From Berberis thunbergii (Eukaryota; Streptophyta; Magnoliopsida; Ranunculales; Berberidaceae), in the NCBI GenBank assembly GCA_003290165.1, contig QNQO01001173.1:1-64000 (forward strand): a stretch of DNA of 64,000 nt. The letters run 5' to 3'. The translations under genes and the position numbers were made by a program. The notes beneath the pieces are model-generated. The model was given only the letters and a program-made list of their open reading frames with translations, was not told the origin of the DNA and made no database searches. Shown in pieces: positions 11,216 to 21,842 of the stretch (positions within the stretch are counted from its first letter, which is position 1; the number at the start of each line of letters is the position of its first letter).

Positions 11216-12509
11216 ATTTTTAAGATAAGGGAATTCAAATAAGGGAGGAGGACGAACCGGTTTGGCCGGTGGAAAGAGAAGTGATTGGGAGAAAGAGGTG
11301 CGGTTGACTTGTAGGTACGGTGTGCATCGGGTGGTGAAAAGAGGTGACCGGTTAGAGTTGATTAAGATGGATTGAAAACATGAGTGGCGTCCGCAAATCA
11401 GAAGTACGAACGGACAGATTTCAGATGAGAGTTAAATTTGGTTAATTGTGGAGTCAGATCAAGAGAGGAGAGGGGTGAAAGGCGTGGCGCACCAACGAGA
11501 ATGCGAGTTGGAAGGGGCGGTTATCTGGAGCTACATCCAACACGTTAGTTATGTGACATTGTTAAAATTTCTAGGTGGAACATGGAAATTCACATCAGAC
11601 AGGTGGGAAAATATGACCTCCAATAAGAAGCCAAGATTGTGAGTTTTCGAAAATTGTCGAGATTTTACGAAATATTTTTCTGTTTTTTGAGTTATCGAAA
11701 TTTATTTAGAAGTCCCAAATATTTCTTTCTTTCGTTATGCCAATTTTTACTTTCGTATATTTTAACCATTTATAATTTTAATTTAGTATTAAAATGTTGT
11801 TATAAAAATAATTTTATAAAATATGTAGTTTGTACTATAGTATAATCCGTGCCGTTGACACTCTATATACTTTTATTTTATTTTAAATATTTTGTATTGA
11901 GCACCTCTTTCACTATCTACATTTTCGTCTTGAATAGTATTAAAATGTAAGCTTATTTTAAGGTAAATATATATATTATAAATTTTATACTTAGACTAAG
12001 TCAAATTTGAATCATTTTGAAAAAAAAATTAAACGCCGAGAATGAGTTTTTCCACAGTCTTTGAATTCACCAAAATATAAGTTGGAGTTATTGTTTAAAT
12101 GTGCATTAAGATGTCCGACTCATTTTTTCTGATATGATCGGTCCGTCTCATTGCTTTAAAAATATTAAAAACGTGAAATACTTTATATGTTTTTTAATTA
12201 TAAAATATATATTTTTAAAATTTTAGTGCTTGTGTTGATCATTGATTTTGTTGAAAATATCTTAAAAAATGCATTTCAACGATATTAACTTTACCAAAAT
12301 TCGATCACGATATAGATATTTATAATAATTTTCATTTTGGTAAAAGTAAAACACAATATTTTCTCTCTCATCTACATGTACATTTCACCAACTTTTTTCA
12401 AAAATTTCATATTTTTATTATTCTACATATTTTATATTTACAAATATGTCATTATGAAAAATAAATCTCAACCCCCAAATTCAGTATATTTTCAACTTTT
12501 ACTCTTTTG
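11216..12509. other. AT-rich spacer without recognisable genes
   Basis: Only short chance frames are present. The first 350 bases are moderately GC-balanced with no recognised protein. From about 11640 the sequence is strongly AT-rich. It separates two pieces of the inverted RLK upstream region, so it is probably a decayed insertion. Confidence 0.5.
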
Positions 12510-13010
12510 TAATGTAAATTTTCTCCGTTGGTTTCTCCGAAGCATTTATAACGGTCATTAGATTCGAACCCGTTTGTTAATGACGCCGTGAGTGATGACC
12601 ACATGGCGGGTAATGGGGGCACCATCGTACGTTTGAAAGGAACCGACCGAATAAAGGAGTGGGGAGAGGAGGTGACACGTGGATGGAAAAGTCATGGTGA
12701 ACGAAGGTCTTTGGTATGAGGTTCGTGTGGGTCCCAAAAATAGCCTTAACCCATTCGGGTAGATGTAGACCCGACTGTCATGCATTTTTTTTATTTTAAT
12801 TTTTTTTCGCAAGCAGGGTTAAATTTTCCCTTAACCTTTATCTTAAATATAAAAATAAGAAGATTCATCTTCTTAAACGTAAACCAGTTTAGTTTGGGGA
12901 CAAATGCAAAATTCTTGTGTGTAAGCACTTGAGAAAATAATTATGGAGAAATTGAAAAGGATATGGAGGGAAATTGAAGTGGAAAATCTGGTAATTGCGT
13001 TTTAAGGAGA
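12510..13010 (-). repeat. Second inverted copy of the RLK upstream block
   Basis: Reverse-complement match to part of 1200-2110, and a direct repeat of parts of 9040-9760. It breaks off into LINE sequence at about 13010. Confidence 0.8.
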
Positions 13011-14150
13011 GACCGGTCATTCTCCTCCTGAATTGTTGCCACTAGATTTGTCATCTCGCTAAGCAAAAGAGCAGTTTTCCAATGTTGTGCTTGCACCATC
13101 AAGAGGGTCGTTTTGGTTGCGTAACTTTCTGCCATTGTGCTATGGAGGTGAAAGTGGTAACCTTGATTTTTGCCCCATGGAAAATCATTTAGTTACAGAG
13201 CTTCCAAATAGAGTGAAGGATCGTTATGAATTGCGAGAGGATCTCTTGGGTATCATTGGATCGATCATTTGCCACACAAAATAGAAAAATTATTTCACTG
13301 AGCCAAACTTTGTGGCGGATTGTTAGCAGTCAAAAGGGAGAATTAAGCATATCCAAAGTCTCATAGTGATGGGACATCTGAAAAAGAGTTGAACCACATC
13401 CTCAGTGCGATTATGGCACAGAGGGAAAATGTTTTCTATTGGAGTGTAGACCCTGACTGGATTTGTTATAGTAGGGAGGAAATCATGAAAGATTTTCCAG
13501 AGTAAAAGGATAGCGTTTGGAGGGCTTTAATTCTCCAAAGACTTCTGAGGAAAGAACTTAGGGATTGGTTGGATAGGTTGGGATTAGTGGAGAGGGAGGA
13601 AGATGTGGCAGAGTCCTCTGGAAGGAAAGCCCTCGTGGTATTCTTGACTGGGAACAAACCTTTCTTGTTGGCTGTCCAAATAAGCTTATCCAGGAGTAAG
13701 GTACGACGGATAACAACTTTAAGGATATCCTAGACAACCGGTAAGGGGAAAAGGTTTTGGAAGAGTTCTGTATTCCAAGTGACGGAGTTATCTGGATGAA
13801 AAATCCAAAGGTCTTGGATTATAGAAGGAAGGGTTATGTTCACCTGTTCCAAAACTCATTCAGTTAGCATGATTTTTTGTTTTACCCCAACAATCATGCC
13901 ACAGATTGGTTTGGCTACCTGAAAGGAGTTGCCAGAGAACAAACGGTTTCATATAAGCCAAAGTAGCAAAGTGATATCTCCAAGCAAAAGATGCACAAGT
14001 TGGAGGTTTTGCCAGTTGAAACAAACTCTTATCCCTGAGATATTTACCATACCACAGTATGCACCTACATAATAGAATGGAACAACTCTTTGGACAATAT
14101 AGAGTGTAGCGCAGGTCGTCTAGGTGAACGATCAAGGGTTGGGCTCCAAA
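13010..14150 (-). mobile_element. Degenerate LINE fragment (zf-RVT and RNase H region)
   Basis: In minus frames, 13657-13350 gives LWRIKALQTLSF followed by PLCHNRTEDVVQLFFRCP, the zinc-binding (zf-RVT) region after plant L1 reverse transcriptases. Part of an RNase H tail (AESYATKTTLLMVQAQHWKT) follows at 13135-12990. Many stops and shifts; no reverse transcriptase core is present. Confidence 0.6.
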
Positions 14151-14999
14151 TCCTTGCCAAGTGAGTGTCCTACAAGTCCGGACGATGTGGAGTTAGTGCG
14201 GTGGTTGCGATTAGGTGGAGTCAACAATGCCAGTAATAGTTGAGCATGTACACCGAGTACTACTCTCATGGTGTGCAAGACACTCGAGGAGATGTACTTC
14301 GAAATGTTGCGAACGGGGTGGATGAATTATAGGATGTATGACGATTCACGCCATTGGTAGAGATTGTTAGGACTAGGGATGGGCATTTCAGACCGAAAAC
14401 CCGGACCGAACCGACAATCGGACCGATCGAGTCGGTTCGGATCGGTTTTTTATTTATTATTAAAATTTCGGTCTTAAAACCCGTCCCTGATCTCTCCAAG
14501 CAAAAGATGCACAAGTTGGAGGTCTTAAAATTTCGGATAACCGGCCTGGCCTGGTATGAGTAAAAAACATCAAAAAGCCCTCTCCTCCTCTCAGCCAAAT
14601 CCAAAGGCCCATCCTCTCCTCCTCTTTCATTGCTAAAAGTGATAGATATTTAACATAAATCTTATAATCGTGAAAATATTTAGTTCTAATTTATAGTGAC
14701 GAAATATTATATATTGGTCTCTATTATATACGTAGCAATGATTTTTTTATTGCAAAAAATGAGTAATTTGATTTAATAAGCTATAAAGTTGTTTTACACA
14801 ACACAATTATTCAAATAGCTCAATTGGTAAATATTGCAACAGATTTTACTATAGGTAAAAAATAAATATATTATATATGAAATTCTATAGTGGGGTCTTA
14901 TCATCAAGAGTGGTGTCCTTAGAGTTTGGGAGGTAGTGAGTGGTGTCCTTAGAGTTTGGGACCTATATTAGGTCGTCTCTTAGACAACTTTAATATATC
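14151..14999. other. Non-coding stretch with short repeats
   Basis: Holds a GGGATGGGCA..GAACCGAC segment near 14378 that resembles a hAT-type end. It also holds a 31-bp copy of 13977-14007 at 14493-14523 and two copies of GAGTGGTGTCCTTAGAGTTT at about 14907 and 14939. No gene seen. Confidence 0.4.
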
Positions 15000-15436
15000 A
15001 TTTTTTTATTAAAAATAATTTCCTTGGTAATTGGTAACGATACCGATGACAACTTTCGTTGATATTCATGTATTTTACCAACGAAAAAGTTTTATGATAA
15101 AGGTTGTTACCTTTGCCAACGACAATTTTTCTTGATGATTTTAAGATTTTTCGAGAAAATTTTTGTAGGTAAATAAAATAGTTCTTGCAACAAATAATTT
15201 GTTGGTAACGATATTTGATTTTTACCAACAAATTTTCTTGGTAGTTATCAATATTACCAACAAAATATTTTCTTGACTTAGCATCCATTTTACCAATAAA
15301 AGTTGTAATTCCTTGAAAAATACCTTTAACTATGAGAATGCCTCCAGAAACCCACTTTGTTAAAAATAATTTTCAACAAAATTTTGAGTTTTGCCAAAGA
15401 CATTTTTTCTTTAAAAATACCTTAATTGTTGTAGTG
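15000..15436. mobile_element. Possible CACTA (CMC) transposon end
   Basis: The stretch ends at 15429-15436 in TTGTAGTG, the reverse of the CACTACAA terminus. Inside are repeated TTACCAACAAA/TTGGTAACGAT words in both orientations, like CACTA subterminal repeats. The other terminus was not found, so this may be a solo end. Confidence 0.45.
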
Positions 15437-15888
15437 TTCAGTGTAGGTGATGGTTTATGCTCACTGATGTCAACAGCATCATTAGGCTGAAAGCATTGAA
15501 TGAATCATGCAATTCTCACTTCTGCAATATTTTATTCACAAAGCCATGCCCTCTGCTGATCTCTAGCTAACTATAGTATTCATTTATAGTTTTACCAATC
15601 ATGAGGAGAGTACAATTATAACATTTTCTGCAGAACTAATTCCGTTTTTTGTATGGTTTTATATCTGATGCATTTGAGAAGAAAAGTTAATTTTCCTATT
15701 AATTAGATACCTGACCAGATACTAAACTTGTTCCACTGTTTCCAAATGTTTCTATAAGCACTATCATTGCTGTGACTTTTTAAACCTTATCTTGTAATTT
15801 GTGAAGTCATATTTGTAATGTAGTTACCTTCGCAAACTAGTGTCATTCTCATATTGGGTTATCTTTCAATATGTGGTCAACTCACAGG
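15437..15888. other. Non-coding flank, nothing recognised
   Basis: Ordinary AT-rich intergenic sequence with no frame of interest. It leads into the splice-like segment at 15889. Confidence 0.4.
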
Positions 15889-16555
15889 TTAATGTGATAG
15901 CGCTATTATGCAATAACGCGCTTGAGGACCTGACATATTTTGTTCTTAGAGAAGTCATTTGCAGTCTGCAAAAAAAGAGTTATGTCATTCCATTTTTTTT
16001 GGCATTGAAATGGAAACATCACTCCATTTCTGGTATGCTAAAAGAGAGAGAATTACTTTCTCTGGCTAGAGCTCGAGGAATTTACTTTATCCTTTTTCCC
16101 GTTCAAGCATCATAATTTACTAGCGTCAACTAGTATAATGAAAGGGACTTTTAATCTTGATCGGGTCAAAATCTCATAAAAAATGTCCAGTTTGCTGATT
16201 CTCCTTGTTCATGTTCGTTCGTTTCATAATTGTGATAGCACCATTGGAATGCTCCTTACTGGTGATGACTGATGAATAAAAACATGCATTTTATAAGCCT
16301 TTTGCAGCGTTGAAGACATCTTGACATCAGTACTTGAGGAATTTGTATATCTTGAGGATGTGTTGTTAAATTATGACATTATATCCTTCATCTTTGCAAC
16401 GTTTATCAGGACTCAAGATTCCTTTTCCTGCCAACCATGTCTCAGAGGTGCACGATGTGGTAGTCAAACTTCTCGACGAGGAATTAGAGCTAACTGTTGT
16501 ATCCGTAGGATCTGGAAGGCCTGTCATGAGAAGTGCTCTGGAGGAATCCACTTGA
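15889..16555 (+). pseudogene. Unidentified gene fragments with splice-like borders
   Basis: Two short segments look more like exons than their surroundings. At 15889, after an AG, the frame reads NVIALLCNNALEDLTYFVLR. At 16373-16555 it reads LKIPFPANHVSEVHDVVVKL and ends SALEEST. Codon choice is protein-like and the residues are not low complexity. I cannot name the family. They could be exons of a host gene carried here by a transposon, for example the CACTA-like end just upstream. Confidence 0.25.
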
Positions 16556-17204
16556 CCCAGACCTCAAGGGCATAAATCCATAAGAGAATGGGTTGCCCGA
16601 TTTTGAATCTAGAAAACCTGTGGCTTGACAAAGGTTAAGGGTCACGAGGAAATCACTGTACCTCTGTCTACGCGAAGGAGCAGGTATGTATGATTAGATG
16701 ATAAATGCCAGGCTCTGCATGTAACACCAATTTTATAGCTACTTGTTAATATGCAATTTTTTTTAATCTCTGTTCCATTCTTTCATCATCAAATTAAAGC
16801 AGAATTGCTCGGCTCAGTGTATAACTAATAATAATAATAAATTACACTTCCCATCCTATGCCACCGGCTGGGTTCAAACCCGTGATGTGTGATTTCATCT
16901 GTAACTACCAATTTAGCTGGTACACTTTTGACAAATACAATTATTTTTACCACCAAGCCAAATAAAATACTAAAAACCTCCCCATTTCTTTCCTATGTAC
17001 TCAATGTTATTGCCGGAAATATAAATGATATAAACTGGTGTTAGTGTTTTACTGAGTTTTATCTTTATCTGTTCTATGTTTACATTGTTTCGACCTGTAA
17101 TTTTCTGATACTCTTTCACATACTTGTGACGAGTTTATAATGCCATCCAGTCAAACTCCATTTCACATTAGCTCGATTAAACTTTTTTTAAAAAAAAAAA
17201 AATC
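16556..17204. other. Non-coding stretch, nothing firm
   Basis: Contains GGTTCAAACCC at about 16871, which fits a pol III B box, but no matching A box at the right distance. Otherwise featureless. Confidence 0.35.
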
Positions 17205-17470
17205 TTGCAGATTGAAAATCCAGAATTTATTCGATGAATCTGGAATTGAAACATGTCCAAATTTCAGTATGTGATCAGTCCCGAATCAACTGTACTGAAA
17301 AAATAGAGTTATGGTCAGCTTCAAGAATCCCAAAATCGCGAAAAGGAGGATGACGTTATGGTCGTTAATTTACAGTGGAGTGCAGTTGAGTCGTCTATAA
17401 CCAAGCACAAGAGAAGAGCATACCACAGCACTCTGCATTTTAGCAGAGACTCTCACATATACAAGAACGA
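17205..17470 (+). repeat. Partial X-module tail
   Basis: Matches 340-520 and 46310-46500 (GAATTTATTCGATGA, then ATCAACTGTACTGAAAAA and the TTAGCAGA words). It lies downstream of RLK-2. Confidence 0.75.
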
Positions 17471-17508
17471 TTTTTTAGTTGAAACGAAGGAGAAGAAGTG
17501 GAAGTAGA

Positions 17509-18095
17509 GGTGGGCAAGAATTCCGACCCGTTCCGGTATGGTTCCGAACCGGTTAAGATCCAGGACAAATCGGTCTACACTGTTCCGGTCCCGGATCGAA
17601 ATGGAATCGGTTTTAATAAAAATAATCTTGAACTGTTTCGGTTCGTCCCGGTTACAGAAGCACTTCATATCTAAATCCAAGCCCAGTTATTAGCAAATCC
17701 AAGTCCAACCCAATGTTTTATCAAAACCCAACCTAATGCCTAAACAAACACATTAATGAGTCATCCTGGGCCAAAAAATGAAGAAATGAGATGATACTGA
17801 GTCATTTTGGGCCAAAAAATTATGAAATGAGATGATTAATGAGTCAAGCCCAAAAAATGATGAAATGAATCATTTTGGGCCTCTGGTAAATCAAGCGCAA
17901 AAAAAATTGGCTGACTGAATTGAAAAATGAACAAACCAAGTAGGCATGGTCCCGACCCGGACTGTTCCGGTTCCAAACAGTTTGGGTCCAATCAGGTCAT
18001 CCCAAAAAAAGTGGCTTTCCCGACCCGGACTATTCCCAATTGACTGAACCGAAACTGGGACCAAAATAGGCCGCAACCCGAACCGTGCCCACACC
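17509..18095. mobile_element. hAT-like non-autonomous element, 587 bp
   Basis: The ends are GGTGGGCAAG and, reversed, GGTGTGGGCACGG, similar to the GGGTGGGCA termini of plant hAT elements. The flanks GAAGTAGA (17501-17508) and TAAGTAGA (18096-18103) form a 7/8 target duplication. No transposase frame. A relative lies downstream of RLK-1. Confidence 0.55.
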
Positions 18096-18403
18096 TAAGT
18101 AGAAGAGAAAGTGAGGACCTCAACTTCATGAATCTTCAATGCCTCCTCAACAAAACACTACTAAAACAAACATCTCCTTTATAAGACTTGAATCATACAT
18201 TATAGATATCTCTACATTATACAAGAAGTATCCCTTGATAAAAATTTAATAAACAACAAGAACATGGTAAATTTATGACAATTCTAGAAACACAAACAAA
18301 GTTCACAACAAAATTAAGTAATATACTTTATTTTAGCAAAAACAAATAAACTTTACCACTCGTACAAATGACCGAACACTACACCATCTTGGTCTACCAT
18401 TTC

Positions 18404-21400
18404 TCACTTTTGATGGATTCCAACACCTTCATAATGGTCTCTCACATGATGCAATTTGGTGACGACATCTTCAATCTTCATGCGTTTAATAGGAGATTCC
18501 CAAGAACATGCAACTCCAAGTTTTATCACTGAATCCAAACACTTCTCCTCTATAGTCCTTTGGTTACTCTGTTTTGCAATGTTGATAGATTCGCAAGTGC
18601 TTTCTAACAACAAGGTTGGATCCACAATAGTCGCAACTCGTTCAGGTAAAGCTGCTTTTGCAAAATCACGGAGATTTTGTCCATTTTGAAACATCTCATC
18701 CGTTGGTTTCTTTCCAGTAAACAACTCTAGTAACAAAATCCCGTAACTGTAAACGTCTCCTTGTATGGTCACCTCGCCACCCATTCCATATTCTGCAAAT
18801 CATAAAAGTTTTACATTTCTAAACATGTAATTTAAGCTTCATTAAGTTTGAAGAAATCAAATCGAAATTTGACATGGAGCTCAATTTTTAAGGTCATTAC
18901 ATATGCATTGATTGTTCAATATAATAAAATGGTAAAAATGATCATAAAAAAAACCTTAAATTAGGTAGGCAAATTTCATAAGTTGATGTGAAATATTTAA
19001 AAATTAAAGATTTGAGTACAATATGCTACAACATTGTTAGAAGTGTCCGATAAAATGGTGACCAAGTGATGGTGATATGTAATAAGTTATGGATATTGAC
19101 TGCAAAAGTGAAAAAAAAATGGTTTCATATGAAATGAAAAACCTAATAACCACGGATTAAAGAAAGGTAGTATAAGATTCTTACCCGGAGCAACGTAACC
19201 GATTGATCCCTTTATTACAAGAGAACTACCTTGGCTTTGCAAAGAATTGTAAGCAGTATTTGAGAAAATCTTTACTAAACCAAAATCAACCACACGAGCT
19301 CTCATGTCATCATCCAGGAGAACATTGCTATGCTTTAGATCACAATGGATAATTGTCGATTGGCAATGGTTGTGAAGATAGTCCAACGCATAAGCGACAT
19401 CAATAGCTATCTTCATCCTTTGTAAGAAGTTCAAGTTCTTCAACTTATCTTGACTATTTCTCTTTGGATGTAACCACCCCTCTAAACATCCGTTGGGCAT
19501 GAATTCAAAAACTAGTGCTTTGAAATTATTTCCTTGAAAGTCGACTCCCGAACAAGCTGTGATGATCTTGAGTAGATTCCGATGTCGAATATTTTTCAAG
19601 GCATTGCATTCAGACAGGAAATTCTTAAAGCCCCTTGTTGTTGAAAATTTATTACCTTAACCGCAACAATTGCTTGGGAAAGAATAGTTTTATACACTGA
19701 ACCAAACAATTAAATTGTCAGCTGAAAATCTGTTAGTTGCCTCAAGAAGTTTTGCATAAGTAATCATTGTGAATTGATTAATAAATAACGATTCTGAAGG
19801 AGGCTTTGCTTTTGATACTTTTTTTTGGTAGCACGAGAAAATTAAGAACAATAGTACAACCACACAAATGCTTACAACAATCACAAGCATAGCCACTTTG
19901 AGAAAATGTGAGTTTCCTCCCTTCTTGTGATTCTGGCATGGAGGCAACTTGAGTTCAACAACACCTGCGCAAAGCTTACTATTTCCGACAAGTGAAACCG
20001 CAGTAGCATTGACAAAGACACCAACCTTTGGAACAGAACCCTCCAAGTCATTATAAGACAAATCCAACTGAATTAGAGAAGTAAAATTCTCCAGATATGG
20101 CGGAATCTCCCCGAATAACTTGTTGCGAGAAAGATTGAGTTGCTTTAGACCTTTCAAAGCACTCAATGACTAAGGAATGCTTCCCGTAAACAAGTGTTGG
20201 CTTATGGAAAGGTATTCTAAAGTCAAACATTTGCCAAGCGTGGTTGGTATATTTCCAGAAATTTTGTTATTGGAGAGGTCGAACTGCACAAGTTTGGTCA
20301 AGTTACTTACTTCGGATGGTAAGGGACCACTATGAGCATTGTTAGATAAGTTGAGCTTAAAAAGGGATGGAAGATGAAGTTGTTTAGGAATGGTACCACT
20401 GAGTCTGTTATCAAAAGGATAAAGTTCTGATAAACTTTGACAACTTACAAGACTAGGAGGTATTTTTCCATTTAGCTTATTTCCATTCAAGTATAGAAGG
20501 GCTAATTGAGCTGAATTATTATAGAAGGAATCTGAAATTTGTCCAGAGAATTCATTGTCGTTCAACAACAGTCTAATCATTTGAGGAAATACTCCAATGA
20601 ATTTGGAGATATCACATGTAAGATAGTTGTGTGAAATAGAAAGGGTGCTCAAATTCACAAGTTTCCCAATTGAAGCTGGGATGCTTCCATATATTTGATT
20701 ACTTTCTAAATAGAGGCTTGTAAGTTTGGTGGAGAAATTTCCTATTGAGTTAGGCATTGGCCCTTTGAAAGGGTTATGACTAATAGTTAACGTTTCTAAA
20801 TTGGTGCAATTGGTTAATGAAGTGATAAAGTGCAAGTCATCTACTAGTTGATTTGAATCAAGTTGTAGTCTAATAAGACCTTGAAGCATTCCTAGGTTTC
20901 TCGGAACACGTCCTATAAATTGGTTTTCGGAAAGTTCTAACCATCTAAGTCTTGAAGCATTGGGAAATGATGATGGGATAAGACCTTTGAGTTTATTGCC
21001 TCCCGCACAAAAATATGTGAGATTAGGAAGTGCAAGGCCGATATCTGAAGGAAGGCTTCCATCTAGCTGGTTAAAAGCTATTGAGACACCTGTTAACTGC
21101 GAGAGATTGTAAAGACAAGAAGGAACTTTGCTAGTCAGTTTATTCACACCAACTGCAAATTGTTTCAAGGTTTGGATGTGACAAAGATCATCTGGAATTT
21201 TTCCTATCAAGCCATTCCCTACAATCATAAGAAGAGTAAGAGAGGGGAGATTTCCTAGCAAAGATGGAATGCTTCCTTTGAGTTCATTGCTCTCAAGAAA
21301 CAACCAACTAAGCTTCGATAGAGAGGTAAGCTCAACTGGGATCCCCCCAATGAAATTATTTCTTGTTAATTCCAGTACTCCAAGTTTAGAACAATGAGTG

Positions 21401-21822
21401 AGATTGGCGGGAATCTCACCATTGAATGAATTGGTACTTAGGGAAAGAACCTCTAATCGGGACAGTCGACCAATTTCTGGTGGTATTTCACCATGAAAGT
21501 AATTCTGGTCAAGCATAATTTCTCGAAGAAATGAGAGGTTTCCTATGTGGGGAGAGAGCGTACCTTCAAGTTTTTGTGATACCAAGTCCGGGACTGTGAC
21601 CCTATCACGATGACGATGCCCACATGTGACCCCATTCCAGTCACAGTAGTGGGCGGAGTTGTTCCAAGAACTCAGTACTTTGAGTGGATTACCACTAATC
21701 TTTTCTTTGAAGGCGAGCAACGCCAGACGATCTGGTGTGTCATTGTTAGAGAAGGCCATCATGGTGAGTGAGTTGATGTTGCTCCATACTATGAGCATAA
21801 CTGGAAAGCAAGACAAATACAT
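18404..21822 (-). pseudogene. RLK-2: LRR receptor-like kinase, subfamily XII, kinase loop deleted
   Basis: Expected to act as an immune receptor like RLK-1. The best start is 21822 (MYLSCFPVMLIVW signal peptide); the in-frame ATG at 21876 lies inside an inserted LINE. LRRNT, about 20 LRRs, a membrane helix and a non-RD kinase (HCDLKHSN, DFGLVK) follow. Exon 1 ends at 19185, the intron is 18793-19184 (392 bp, the same length as in RLK-1), and exon 2 is 18792-18404. Damage: a TAG at 20170-20172 where RLK-1 has CAG, an 11-bp deletion near 19690-19705 that removes most of the GxGxxG ATP loop, and a one-base deletion near 19630 that puts the frame back. LKP has become LKH. Even with the stop read through, the kinase could hardly bind ATP, so this is a true pseudogene at the kinase level. 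Confidence 0.93.
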
Positions 21823-21842
21823 CTTTCTTAAGGGTAAGCTTC

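Noticed and set aside
14810..14835. SINE A box (TAGCTCAATTGGTAAA)
   Set aside because: No B box follows within the expected distance.
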